Shown here: piece after piece, positions 26,035 through 35,138 of the stretch
Layout: the number at the start of each line of letters is the position of its first letter
Position numbering within the stretch: the first letter of the stretch is position 1
NCBI RefSeq assembly: GCF_001874625.1
Contig: NZ_CP017671.1
Location: 496,001-560,000 of the forward strand
Direction of reading: 5' to 3'
Length of the DNA stretch: 64,000 nucleotides
DNA from: Providencia rettgeri
GTDB lineage: Bacteria > Pseudomonadota > Gammaproteobacteria > Enterobacterales > Enterobacteriaceae
The notes under the pieces: generated by a model
The model's database searches: none
Told to the model about the DNA's origin: nothing
The model's input: the letters and a program-made list of their open reading frames with translations, nothing else
Program-made: the position numbers and the translations under genes

Positions 26035-27492
26035 ATGAACAATAAACAATATTACCTTGATACTGCAGCAGGTGAAGGCGAAAAAGAAGCATCTATGATG
26101 GTCGCTATTCCAGGTTCTGAATTGACATCTTCGTTACTTGAGCAGCGTTTAGAAGAACAAACCTATTTTACGGATGGAGAAGTAGACTATATTCCAGATG
26201 AAGACGGTTTCTTTTTTAGCTGTAAAAAAGGTGAAGAGGAATTGCGTTTCTATATTTCATTGGTAGATAGCGACCCTGAATATACGATCAACCCATATTT
26301 TGCGACAGACCCTATTAGTCCAGAATTATACGCGGAGGCGAGTTCGGCTCCTCAAGCGGTGATTGTGGAATGTTTATTCAAAGAGCAGCCGTTAGTCAGT
26401 TACCTTCAACAACTGAAAATCATTCAAATCTTAGTGCCTGATTTACTCTTAGGGCTGGATATTTCGGCAGCAGGGAAAGTGTTTACTCGTGAGTGGCTTA
26501 ATTTTCAATTAATAGATGATTTAATGCCAAGCATTGATTCTTTATATGTTGTGCACGCTATTTATGACCAAGAAGATAATGAAAATAAACCGGAAGAAGA
26601 GCGCGCACCAACCATGTATTGGTTCCATACCCATGGTTTAGCCCGTTGTGGGTTGTCTGAAGCTGAAATTATTATTCCACACCCAATCGCATCTTATTAT
26701 GGTATCCCAGAATTATTCTGGAGCTTTGTGAACAACAGTATTACACACGGTAAAATCGTCTTTAACGAGCCAATTTTTATTGGGCAAACACAATCAGGTT
26801 ACGAATACCTGGTGGCATTGCCATTTGAGGAAGGGTTGCTTCATGTCGGTAAATCAACGCCTATTGATAACTTAAAGCCATTAGAAGAAATGAATTTTGA
26901 GTTTGGTGATGCAACTTCTGAGCGTTTTATGGGGGATTGGCACGACAGGGATGAGTCTCATCAGCACCCGTCAGTCATGTTGTTCCGTGTTACACAAGAA
27001 AACCCAGTATTAGAGAGTTTCTTTGAAGGGTTTGAAGATCAAAATGCGATGATGTTTATGCGCACAGACGAAGAAACGGCGGATATGTCCCGTAAAGCGA
27101 AGCTGCGCTGGGAGTATTTCACCCACATGTTAGATAATTATGGTCCAAAACCTGTCACTCAAAAGAAAGGTTTTTTTGCGAAGTTTTTAGGCAAAAACGA
27201 TGATGAAGCTGATACTGAATGGCGTTTCTTAGTGAAATGTGGCATTGGTTATCATGATGCGGAAGAGGATTATGATGGGCACGAACATATGTGGTTTGAG
27301 CCAATTTCTTGGAATGGTGACCAGTTTGAAGGCCGATTAATTAACCATCCTTTTTATGTGAAAGATATGCAAGAAGGGGAAACTTATCCATTAACCCGTG
27401 ATGATATTACGGATTGGACAATTTATTTCCAAGATGGAAGTTACACGCCGGATACGATATACAAGCTACTGAGTGGCGCGCAAGTTCACTAA
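26035..27492 (+). CDS. DUF4026/DUF2314-domain protein
   Basis: A 485-residue soluble, acidic protein with no signal peptide or membrane segment. The N-terminal ~370 residues resemble DUF4026 (FYISLVDSDPEYTI, YWFHTHGLARCGLSEAEI). The last ~100 resemble DUF2314 (GHEHMWFEPISWNGDQFEGRLINHPF and DDITDWTIYFQDG, with the conserved D-W pair). Members are widespread in enterobacteria and uncharacterised as far as I know. It stands alone, 127 bp before recX. Confidence 0.75.
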   Translation: MNNKQYYLDTAAGEGEKEASMMVAIPGSELTSSLLEQRLEEQTYFTDGEVDYIPDEDGFFFSCKKGEEELRFYISLVDSDPEYTINPYFATDPISPELYAEASSAPQAVIVECLFKEQPLVSYLQQLKIIQILVPDLLLGLDISAAGKVFTREWLNFQLIDDLMPSIDSLYVVHAIYDQEDNENKPEEERAPTMYWFHTHGLARCGLSEAEIIIPHPIASYYGIPELFWSFVNNSITHGKIVFNEPIFIGQTQSGYEYLVALPFEEGLLHVGKSTPIDNLKPLEEMNFEFGDATSERFMGDWHDRDESHQHPSVMLFRVTQENPVLESFFEGFEDQNAMMFMRTDEETADMSRKAKLRWEYFTHMLDNYGPKPVTQKKGFFAKFLGKNDDEADTEWRFLVKCGIGYHDAEEDYDGHEHMWFEPISWNGDQFEGRLINHPFYVKDMQEGETYPLTRDDITDWTIYFQDGSYTPDTIYKLLSGAQVH

Positions 27493-27619
27493 TTCGTTAG
27501 ACTTCAAGTCACATGGGCGAAGCTTGTTGCCTATATATGCCTTGGATTATTTAGAGTACAAAGGTTTGTGTTAGACTGGGCGCGTAAAGTGCCCAATTTA
27601 ATGATGATAGTTTGACACT

Positions 27620-28075
27620 ATGAATGAATCTGACCTGTACCAATATGCCCTGTTTATGCTTTCTCGCCGTGACTACGGTAAAGCTGAGTTATTTAGCCGT
27701 ATGAAACGACGGATGTATGAGAAAAATGAAGGTATTATTGATGAATCGTTGATTGAAAAAGCCCTTGAACGACTCAGTGAGCAACACTTTCTTGATGATG
27801 ATCGGGTGGTGGCACTATTAATGCAGGGCTATATTCGCAAAGGTTATGGTCCGTTGCGAATTAAGCAAGAAATGCGTCAAAAAGGCTTTTCTGAAGCTTT
27901 AGTTGAAAAACATTTTGCTGATGTTGATGTGGATTGGTTTGAGAAAGCGGCATTGGTACGCAGCAAAAAATTTGGTGATGACCTACCCCAAGATTTTAAA
28001 GAAAAGAGTAAACAGATCCGTTATTTACAATATCGAGGTTTTTTTGGCGATATGATTTACGAACTGTTTAGTTGA
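27620..28075 (+). CDS. recX: RecX-family regulatory protein
   Basis: A 151-residue protein built of three-helix repeats: ALFMLSRRDYGKAELFSRMKRR, LSEQHFLDDDRVVALLMQGYIRKGYGPLRIKQEMRQKGFS and a third repeat ending KSKQIRYLQYRGFFGDMIYELF. These match RecX, which caps RecA filaments and limits RecA activity. Here it is not next to recA, unlike in E. coli. Whether this is the only recX of the genome or a second copy cannot be told from the window. Confidence 0.85.
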   Translation: MNESDLYQYALFMLSRRDYGKAELFSRMKRRMYEKNEGIIDESLIEKALERLSEQHFLDDDRVVALLMQGYIRKGYGPLRIKQEMRQKGFSEALVEKHFADVDVDWFEKAALVRSKKFGDDLPQDFKEKSKQIRYLQYRGFFGDMIYELFS

Positions 28076-28394
28076 TTGTTTCCTGATTTTAATATCAATG
28101 CAGGTTTTCTGTATTTGATTAGCTATCTTGATGACGAACCCATTGGTATCCGCATATACTTCAATTTCTTTTTTTTAACCTAATCTAGTCTGTTCTACCT
28201 ATCTGAAGAGGGTAATTGGTAAAATCCGCTAGAAAATCTCTTCTATAAAAGATTTATTATTTCTTTATCTTGTGTTTTTATTCATATCTATATTAAAAAA
28301 TATCGTCTGGCATGATCATTGTCAGTGAATTTTGCTTAACTATTAGGCAGAGTGATTTTTTATAATTACAAAATGAGACAGGCAGGAGAAACAA
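28076..28394. other. Intergenic region upstream of dcuC, 319 bp
   Basis: AT-rich. It must contain the dcuC promoter; dcuC is FNR-activated in E. coli. The nearest thing to an FNR site (TTGAT near 28117, followed by ATCTTGA) has the wrong spacing, so I do not call it. GGCAGGAG supplies a strong ribosome site just before the dcuC ATG. Confidence 0.45.
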
Positions 28395-29753
28395 ATGATT
28401 GAGCTCTTAATCGGCGTTATTGTCGCCATTGGAGTTGGGCGCTATATCATAAAAGGGTATTCGGCAACGGGCGTGCTAATGACAGGGGGGATTTTACTTC
28501 TGATCATTACCGCTATTATGGGCAAAAGTATTTTACCAAGTTCTGTTCCTACGACGGGGTGGCGTACAACAGACATTTTGGAATACATAAAATTCCTATT
28601 AATGAGCCGAGGTGGTGACCTTGGTATGATGATTATGGTGCTATGTGGGTTTGCATCTTACATGACCCATATTGGTGCCAATGATGTGGTTGTTAAAATT
28701 GCATCAAAACCGCTAAAAATGATCAACTCGCCATATTTATTAATGGTAGCGGCTTATATTGTTGCTTGCTTGATGTCGCTGGCGGTTTCCTCTGCGACTG
28801 GTCTTGGGGTGTTATTGATGGCAACCTTGTTCCCCGTGATGGTGAATGTCGGGATTAGCCGTGGTGCAGCGGCGGCAATTTGTGCTTCACCAGCGGCAAT
28901 TATTCTGGCACCGACTTCAGGTGACGTTATTTTAGCGGCGCAAGCTGCTGAAATGCCATTAGTTGATTTTGCATTTAAAGTGACTTTGCCTATTTCTATT
29001 GCTGCAATTGTTGCTATGTCTATCGCACATTTCTTCTGGCAGCGTTATCTAGATAGAAAAGAAAACGTCAAAATGGAAATGCTTGACGTCAATGAAATCA
29101 AAACTCATGCGCCTTCTTTTTATGCAATTTTACCATTCACTCCGATTATTGGTGTATTAGTATTTGATGGTAAGTGGGCGCCTGAACTGCACATAGTTAC
29201 AATCATTGTTGGTTGTATTATTTTAGCTGCTGTTATTGAATTCATTCGTAGTTTCAGTGCAAAACACGTCTATGGTGGCTTAGAGGTTTGTTATAAAGGG
29301 ATGGCTGAAGCCTTTGCTACAGTGGTTATGTTATTAGTTGCGGCGGGTGTATTTGCACAAGGTTTAAGTACTATTGGTTTTATCAAAGGGCTTATTGACC
29401 TAGCACAATCATTTGGTTCGGGCGCGATTGTCATGATGATTGCATTGGTCATTATTACAATGCTAGCTGCAATGACAACAGGGTCTGGTAATGCACCGTT
29501 TTATGCCTTTGTCGAATTAATTCCACATCTAGCAAAACAGATGGGCGTCAACCCAGCTTATTTGGTGATCCCAATGTTACAAGCTTCTAACTTGGGGCGC
29601 ACATTATCACCTGTTTCAGGTGTCGTCGTTGCGGTGTCTGGGATGGCTAAAATTTCACCGTTTGAAGTGGTAAAAAGAACGTCAATTCCAGTGCTAGTTG
29701 GCTTAATTGTTGTGGTCATTGCAACTGAAATTTTAGTTCCTGTCTATCTATAA
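28395..29753 (+). CDS. dcuC: Anaerobic C4-dicarboxylate transporter DcuC
   Basis: A 452-residue carrier with ~12 membrane segments, nearly collinear with E. coli DcuC: GRYIIKGYSATGVLMTGGILLLI, MSRGGDLGMMIMVLCGFASYMTHIGANDVVVKIASKPL, SSATGLGVLLMATLFPVMVNVGISRGAAAAICASPAAIILAPTSGD and TTGSGNAPFYAFVE. It exchanges or exports succinate during fumarate respiration or fermentation. It is monocistronic, with its own terminator. A fumarate-yielding catabolic island lies 12 kb away, but no direct link is shown. Confidence 0.95.
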   Translation: MIELLIGVIVAIGVGRYIIKGYSATGVLMTGGILLLIITAIMGKSILPSSVPTTGWRTTDILEYIKFLLMSRGGDLGMMIMVLCGFASYMTHIGANDVVVKIASKPLKMINSPYLLMVAAYIVACLMSLAVSSATGLGVLLMATLFPVMVNVGISRGAAAAICASPAAIILAPTSGDVILAAQAAEMPLVDFAFKVTLPISIAAIVAMSIAHFFWQRYLDRKENVKMEMLDVNEIKTHAPSFYAILPFTPIIGVLVFDGKWAPELHIVTIIVGCIILAAVIEFIRSFSAKHVYGGLEVCYKGMAEAFATVVMLLVAAGVFAQGLSTIGFIKGLIDLAQSFGSGAIVMMIALVIITMLAAMTTGSGNAPFYAFVELIPHLAKQMGVNPAYLVIPMLQASNLGRTLSPVSGVVVAVSGMAKISPFEVVKRTSIPVLVGLIVVVIATEILVPVYL

Positions 29754-29773
29754 ACCCAACCTATTTTTTATGT

Positions 29774-29807
29774 AAATGGCTGAGCTGGTAGTTCAGCCAT
29801 TTTTTTA
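29774..29807 (+). terminator. Terminator downstream of dcuC
   Basis: A 10-bp stem (AAATGGCTGA with TCAGCCATTT) and a run of eight T follow the dcuC stop by about 20 bp. Confidence 0.9.
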
Positions 29808-30031
29808 TCACATTTAAAATTAAATTCTTTAGATGCAAAATTTATTATTTTAATCACAAGCTAAAAAGGATTTTTACAGAGGAATTACATTGAGTTTTTT
29901 TATTTGACGTTATTAACGAGATCTACGCCAAAAAGTTGAACAAAATAGGTAAATTAAATTAGGCGGTCTTACTAACTTCATGCAAAATCGGCGCATCTGA
30001 TTTTAATAACGTTAATGATGAAGAATACAAG

Positions 30032-31291
30032 ATGAGCACAATAGAAAAAACAGTGGTTACAACGGATAAGCCAGTAAGTAAATGGACGTATAAGGATTTT
30101 ACATGGGTACTTTCTTTATTTGGAACAGCCGTAGGGGCAGGGGTTTTATTCTTACCTATTAAAGCAGGTGCTGGGGGTTTTTGGCCATTAGTTGTGTTGG
30201 CATTAATTGCTACCCCAATGATTTGGCTAGCACATAAAGGGTTAGCGCGTTTTGTTTTGTCTGCAAAAAATCCGAATGCGGATATTACTGATACTGTAGA
30301 AGAGCACTTTGGTAAAGTTGGGGCAAATATCATTACCTTTGCTTATTTCTTTGCTATTTACCCAATTGTATTAATTTATGGCGTGGGTATCACCAATACC
30401 GTTGATTCTTTTATTGTCAATCAGCTTGGCATGGCGCAACCTCCGCGTTGGTTACTGTCAGGTGTGTTGATTTCGGCAATGACAGCAGGGGTGGTGTTTG
30501 GTCGTGACCTCATGTTAAAACTCACTTCTTTGATGGTTTACCCATTAGTTTTCATCTTATTAGCATTGTCTTTATATTTAATCCCTGAGTGGAATATGTC
30601 GATGCTAGAAGTGTCGCCTGATTGGAGTGCAATGCCAGTTATAGTTTGGATGGCTATCCCACTGATCGTATTTTCATTTAACCATAGCCCGATTATCAGC
30701 CAATTTACCAAAGACCAACGTCAACAATTTGGTGACAAAGCAATCGTCAAAACTGATATGATCACAGGTGGTGCAGCCTTAATGTTAACAGGCTTTGTGA
30801 TGTTCTTTGTTTTTTCTGTGGTGTTATCTTTAAGCCCAGCAGAACTGGAAATTGCCAAGCAAGAGAACATTAGCGTGTTATCGCATATTGCTAATATCAA
30901 TCCATCACCAATTTTGTCTTACTTAGGGCCGATTGTTGCTTTTGCGGCGATTGTTTCTAGCTATTTTGGTCACTTCTTAGGTGCCCACGAAGGTTTAGTT
31001 GGGTTAATTAAATCCCGCTCTTCTTTCTCAGTTAGGAAAATTGAGACAGCATCTATGTTATTTATTGTGATAACAACATGGATCGTCACTATTCGTAACC
31101 CAAGCATTTTAGGTATGATTGAAACGATGGGGGCGCCAATGATCGCGGCTATCCTGTTCATTCTACCGGTGGTATCGATGAATATTGTTCCTGCAATGAA
31201 AAAATTTAGTACGTCAAAGCCAGCACAAATATTCACTTTTGTCTGCGGATTAGCGTCCATTACTTCTGTTATTTATGGTGCATTTCAATAA
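30032..31291 (+). CDS. SdaC/YhjV-type amino-acid permease (probable serine or threonine transporter)
   Basis: A 419-residue HAAAP-family carrier with ~11 membrane segments: SLFGTAVGAGVLFLPIKAGAGGFWPL (first helix motif), FVLSAKNPNADITDTVEEHFGKVGANIITFAYFFAIYPIVLIYGVGITNTVDSF, AIPLIVFSFNHSPIISQF and TTWIVTIRNPSILGMIETMGAPMIA. It is close to SdaC over its length but lacks an adjacent serine deaminase gene, so the substrate could be serine, threonine or a related amino acid. It ends at its own terminator. Confidence 0.85.
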   Translation: MSTIEKTVVTTDKPVSKWTYKDFTWVLSLFGTAVGAGVLFLPIKAGAGGFWPLVVLALIATPMIWLAHKGLARFVLSAKNPNADITDTVEEHFGKVGANIITFAYFFAIYPIVLIYGVGITNTVDSFIVNQLGMAQPPRWLLSGVLISAMTAGVVFGRDLMLKLTSLMVYPLVFILLALSLYLIPEWNMSMLEVSPDWSAMPVIVWMAIPLIVFSFNHSPIISQFTKDQRQQFGDKAIVKTDMITGGAALMLTGFVMFFVFSVVLSLSPAELEIAKQENISVLSHIANINPSPILSYLGPIVAFAAIVSSYFGHFLGAHEGLVGLIKSRSSFSVRKIETASMLFIVITTWIVTIRNPSILGMIETMGAPMIAAILFILPVVSMNIVPAMKKFSTSKPAQIFTFVCGLASITSVIYGAFQ

Positions 31292-31314
31292 TCGCGGGTA
31301 ATTCGATTCGTTTT

Positions 31315-31351
31315 AAAAAGCCACAATCTCAATGGGTTGTGGCTTTTTTTT
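31315..31351 (+). terminator. Terminator downstream of the SdaC-like gene
   Basis: A 12-bp stem (AAAAAGCCACAA with TTGTGGCTTTTT, 10-nt loop) followed by further T, about 24 bp after the stop. Confidence 0.9.
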
Positions 31352-31587
31352 ATATGAATAAGAAATAGATTATAAGAATAATACCTTATGTGATTAATTA
31401 TCGGCGTTGAGCGGTGCAAAGCGTTCTAAGGCATGGAGTGTAGACTAATCTATATGAAATAATTTCAAGTTCAAATAGTTGCCTAGTATATAGTCTTAGG
31501 TAATATCTATTGATATCACAGCATAGAACCCACTTATAATTATCTCTTCTGGCCGTGTTTTCCAGTGCGTCATAACAAGGATAACAA

Positions 31588-32862
31588 ATGAAATTAGAAA
31601 CATTATCGATTCACGCGGGCTACTCTCCAGACCCAACAACCAAGTCTGTTGCGGTTCCAATTTACCAAACTACATCGTATGCATTTGATGACACTCAGCA
31701 CGGCGCTGACCTTTTCGACTTAAAAGTCGGGGGGAATATTTATACACGCATCATGAACCCAACAAATGATGTTTTAGAACAGCGTGTCGCAGCATTAGAA
31801 GGCGGTGTAGCTGGGCTGGCTGTTGCTTCCGGTATGGCAGCTATTACTTATGCCATCCAAACTATTGCGCAGGCAGGTGATAACATTGTTTCCGTCGCAA
31901 AATTGTACGGTGGCACATATAACTTATTGGCCCACGCGTTACCACGTTTAGGGATTGAAACTCGTTTTGCGGAGCATGATGATTTAGCCGCACTTGAAGC
32001 GCTGATTGATGATAAAACCCGCGCAGTTTTTTGTGAGTCAATTTCCAATCCGGCAGGGTTTATTGTTGATATCGCCGCATTAGCCGAAGTTGCTCACCGC
32101 CATGGTGTTCCACTGATTGTCGATAACACAGTGGCAACCCCATACTTATGCCGTCCCTTTGAACATGGTGCGGATATTGTGGTTCATTCATTGACTAAAT
32201 ATATTGGTGGTCATGGGACATCACTTGGCGGGATGGTTATCGATTCAGGGAAATTCCCTTGGGCAGAGCATCCAAATCGCTTTTCTTTATTGATAGAGCC
32301 TGATGTGGCTTATCATGGTGTAAGCTATACAGAGCACTTTGGTGCTGCCGCCTTTATTGCTCGCTGCCGTGTTGCGCCTTTACGTGGAACTGGGGCGGCG
32401 TTGTCGCCATTTAATTCATTTTTAATCTTACAAGGCTTAGAAACACTAGCATTAAGAATGGATAGGCATACAGAAAATGCATTAAAAGTGGCTAATTTCC
32501 TTGAAAAGCACCCACAAGTTGAATGGGTGAAATATGCAGGTTTACCAAGCAATCCAGAGCACGGTTTAGCGCAGAAATATATGAACGGAAAGCCGGCAAG
32601 TATAATGTCTTTCGGTATTAAAGGTGGCCAAGAAGCAGGAGCACGTTTTATTGATGCACTGCAACTGATTGTACGATTAGTGAACATTGGTGATGCTAAA
32701 TCATTAGCTTGCCATCCGGCGTCCACAACGCATCGCCAATTAAATGATGCTGAACTCGCACAGGCAGGCGTATCGCGGGATATGATCCGTTTATCTATCG
32801 GTATAGAACATATTGATGATATTTTAGCTGACCTTGAACAGGCATTAGTTGCGGCAAGATAA
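31588..32862 (+). CDS. O-acetylhomoserine sulfhydrylase-type PLP enzyme (MetY family)
   Basis: A 424-residue Cys/Met-metabolism PLP enzyme. It has the TTSYAFDDTQHGADLF N-terminus typical of O-acetylhomoserine sulfhydrylases, Tyr-Gly-Gly-Thr (YGGTYNLL) for cofactor stacking, the Asp in IVDNTVATPY and the PLP lysine Lys204 in HSLTKYIGGHG. The 424-residue length, longer than MetB/MetC, also fits MetY. It makes homocysteine from O-acetylhomoserine and sulfide, or handles O-acetylserine. Enterobacteria normally use O-succinylhomoserine and MetB, so this may be a scavenging or methanethiol route. I saw no clear MetJ box in the 296 bp upstream. Confidence 0.88.
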   Translation: MKLETLSIHAGYSPDPTTKSVAVPIYQTTSYAFDDTQHGADLFDLKVGGNIYTRIMNPTNDVLEQRVAALEGGVAGLAVASGMAAITYAIQTIAQAGDNIVSVAKLYGGTYNLLAHALPRLGIETRFAEHDDLAALEALIDDKTRAVFCESISNPAGFIVDIAALAEVAHRHGVPLIVDNTVATPYLCRPFEHGADIVVHSLTKYIGGHGTSLGGMVIDSGKFPWAEHPNRFSLLIEPDVAYHGVSYTEHFGAAAFIARCRVAPLRGTGAALSPFNSFLILQGLETLALRMDRHTENALKVANFLEKHPQVEWVKYAGLPSNPEHGLAQKYMNGKPASIMSFGIKGGQEAGARFIDALQLIVRLVNIGDAKSLACHPASTTHRQLNDAELAQAGVSRDMIRLSIGIEHIDDILADLEQALVAAR

Positions 32863-32880
32863 TTGGTGTAAAACTTGATA

Positions 32881-32926
32881 AAAACTGGTTATGGTAAAGT
32901 AAAATCATAACCAGTTTTTTCTTTTT
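32881..32926 (+). terminator. Terminator downstream of the MetY-like gene
   Basis: A perfect 13-bp stem (AAAACTGGTTATG with CATAACCAGTTTT, 12-nt loop) followed by T-rich sequence. Confidence 0.9.
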
Positions 32927-33140
32927 TATTATCCAAAAAAGATGATACTCGTTTTGTTTGTTGTATTAGTTCTTATTTTTATATTAATAATTAGTTTTAT
33001 ATAGTATTTTGAAAAACTGAACGGCCCTGTAAGGTTTTAACCTTAATGTTCAATTCTTATCTATTTATTATTGATGAAATATAATTTCTATTTATGGATT
33101 GTTTACCAAGAATCAGCCTGATACAAATTAACTTTTGATT

Positions 33141-33174
33141 TGTTTAAACGGGGTTTAATTGCCATAACGATAAT
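33141..33174 (+). promoter_or_regulatory. PhoP box and -10 element of the arnT promoter
   Basis: TGTTTA-N5-GGTTTA (33141-33157) is an exact match to the PhoP direct repeat (T/G)GTTTA-N5-(T/G)GTTTA. A -10 GATAAT (33169-33174) starts 11 bp further on, the spacing seen in directly PhoP-activated promoters. The rest of the 397-bp gap before arnT is AT-rich, with nothing else I can support. Confidence 0.75.
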
Positions 33175-33259
33175 AACTAAATAGTCAGTAAAAAGTGTTT
33201 ATTTAAAGCGAATAAGCTAAAAGATATTAAATATCAATAACAAGAATGGTTGAGAAAAA

Positions 33260-34903
33260 ATGATTATGGCAAACAATAAAGTTGCCTACCTTAAGTGGTG
33301 CTTACTATTTGGGTTTATCTTAGTGACCTATTTTTTACCGTTAAACGGTAGGTTGCTATGGCAGCCTGACGAGTTACGTTATGCCGAAATTAGCCGGGAA
33401 CTGATTATTAGCTATAACTGGAGTGTGCCTGAACTTCTTGATATTCGTTACTTCGAAAAACCGATTTTTGGCTATTGGGTTGGGGCACTGTTTCAAATGT
33501 TATTTGGTGAAAATAATGTGTCCGTGCGCCTTGGCGCTGTCTTTAGCACTTTGGTCAGTGGGTTATTTGTTTATCTCAGCGCTAAAATGTCATGGAAAAA
33601 TGCACGTATCGCATTTAACGCTGCCTTTATTTACCTTTCGATGCTTATGGTGTTTACGATAGGCACCTACAATATTCTAGACCCAATAGTCACCGCTTTT
33701 ATTACGATGGTGATTTTCTTTTTCCAATGGGGTCTAACCACACAACGTTTTTCTCATCGATTATGCGCTTTTATTATGATGGGGGTGGCTTGTGGACTAG
33801 GAGTTCTGACGAAAGGCTTTTTAGTGCTTGTATTACCTGTTTTAGTTTGTTCTCTTGCCGCGGTGTACTTTAAGCAATTCAAAGAAGTCTTTGTTTTTTC
33901 TTTTGTGTCAATCTTTACGGCATTTGTTATCTGTTTACCTTGGGCATTTGTGATTGCTAGCCGTGAGCCTGACTACTGGAATTACTTCTTCTGGGTTGAG
34001 CATATTCAACGCTTTATGGCCGACAACGCACAGAACAAATCACCATTTTGGTTTTATATTCCTATATTACTTGCTGCTGTTTTACCATGGTTGGGTTATC
34101 TTTTTGGGGCTATACATTATGCTTGGCGGCAAAAAGGGATTTACCTTTACTTTTTATTGTGGTTTATCGCCCCATTTGTATTTTTTAGCATCACAAAAGG
34201 CAAGCTACTAACCTATATTTTACCTTGCATTGCACCGGTTGCCATTTTAATGGCGGCTTACATTGAAAAAGTACGGGCTGAGAAAAAAACAACCGCTATC
34301 CGCTTAAATGCCGTTATTAACCTATTGGTCGGTGGGGCTGCCGCGGCATTAATTATTGCTTCTCCTTATATACCTAAAATTAACATTTATCAGGCAGATG
34401 AAAGTAACAAATTATGGTTGGCCGCCGCCGCTTTTATCTGCTGGTTATTAGTGGCATTGGTTTCTTTTAAGCAACGGTTTTGGTACTTCGCTGCGGCTTG
34501 CACCGTGGCAATCAGTTTGAGTGTCGGCCATGTGATCCCTTATCGCGTTGAAAGTAATAACACGCCTCAAAATGTAATTGAAAAATACCATAAACAGTTA
34601 GAAAACAAATCGATATTACTGACAAATAATGTTGGGTTAGGGACAGCTTTAGCATGGGTACTAAAGCGTAGTGATATTACGATGCTTCACCAAACTGGTG
34701 AATTAAGCTATGGGTTAAAATACCCTGATGCTATTAATCGGTTTTATAGCTTAGGTCAGTTACCCGGTTTATTAAAAAATAATCACTATAAGAATGTCGC
34801 GGTGGTGGTAGATGGTTCACAAAAAGAGATCATTGATGCTCTTCCTGGTAACCCAATTATAATTCGTGAGGGGAACTTAGTTTTCGCTTTCTACGAGGGT
34901 TAA
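33260..34903 (+). CDS. arnT: ArnT-like lipid A aminoarabinose transferase
   Basis: A 547-residue GT-C glycosyltransferase with ~12 membrane segments. The first periplasmic loop carries RLLWQPDELRYAEISRELI and RYFEKPIFGYW as in ArnT, with the catalytic acidic residue after WQP. It transfers 4-amino-4-deoxy-L-arabinose from undecaprenyl phosphate to lipid A, reducing polymyxin binding. It stands alone rather than inside an arnBCADTEF operon, so the donor must be made elsewhere. The PhoP box upstream suggests low-Mg2+ or peptide induction. The second ATG (33266, MANNKV) is an alternative start. Another Ara4N acceptor remains possible. Confidence 0.88.
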   Translation: MIMANNKVAYLKWCLLFGFILVTYFLPLNGRLLWQPDELRYAEISRELIISYNWSVPELLDIRYFEKPIFGYWVGALFQMLFGENNVSVRLGAVFSTLVSGLFVYLSAKMSWKNARIAFNAAFIYLSMLMVFTIGTYNILDPIVTAFITMVIFFFQWGLTTQRFSHRLCAFIMMGVACGLGVLTKGFLVLVLPVLVCSLAAVYFKQFKEVFVFSFVSIFTAFVICLPWAFVIASREPDYWNYFFWVEHIQRFMADNAQNKSPFWFYIPILLAAVLPWLGYLFGAIHYAWRQKGIYLYFLLWFIAPFVFFSITKGKLLTYILPCIAPVAILMAAYIEKVRAEKKTTAIRLNAVINLLVGGAAAALIIASPYIPKINIYQADESNKLWLAAAAFICWLLVALVSFKQRFWYFAAACTVAISLSVGHVIPYRVESNNTPQNVIEKYHKQLENKSILLTNNVGLGTALAWVLKRSDITMLHQTGELSYGLKYPDAINRFYSLGQLPGLLKNNHYKNVAVVVDGSQKEIIDALPGNPIIIREGNLVFAFYEG

Positions 34904-34908
34904 TAGAA

Positions 34909-34939
34909 AAATGGTATTACATGGAATGTAATACCATTT
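34909..34939. terminator. Bidirectional terminator between arnT and the efflux operon
   Basis: A perfect 14-bp stem (AAATGGTATTACAT with ATGTAATACCATTT, loop GGA). On the minus strand it is followed by TTTCT, giving a proper U-tract for the efflux operon; on the + strand the tail is TATATTT. Confidence 0.8.
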
Positions 34940-34955
34940 ATATTTAATCGCCTGA

Positions 34956-35138
34956 TTAGCGAGTTGGCTTATTCCCGTGAGGGTTGTTGCCTGTCGGGTG
35001 GTTTTTCCCTATTACAGGGGGTAGCCCATGGTAAATTAATAACATTGTCATACTATTACTCATTGTATTTGCATCGACTTCCACTGTATCCGCAGTTCGA
35101 CTATTTCTTTGGTAACGACCAGATAACGTATTGCTCAT
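34956..35138 (-). CDS. Small ORF coupled to the end of the RND gene (60 aa)
   Basis: A 60-residue ORF whose ATG overlaps the RND stop (ATGA) and whose stop lies 17 bp before the operon terminator, so it would be the last gene of the efflux operon. The sequence is polar, Asn/Pro/His-rich towards the C-terminus (HGLPPVIGKNHPTGN), with no signal or membrane segment. I do not recognise it. It could instead be untranslated 3' sequence. Confidence 0.35.
   Translation of the reverse strand: MSNTLSGRYQRNSRTADTVEVDANTMSNSMTMLLIYHGLPPVIGKNHPTGNNPHGNKPTR

Noticed and set aside
28100-28394. FNR site upstream of dcuC
   Set aside because: The only TTGAT-like stretch lacks a correctly spaced ATCAA partner.
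31430-31587. MetJ boxes upstream of the MetY-like gene
   Set aside because: TAGACTAA-like sequence occurs once and does not form the tandem AGACGTCT array.
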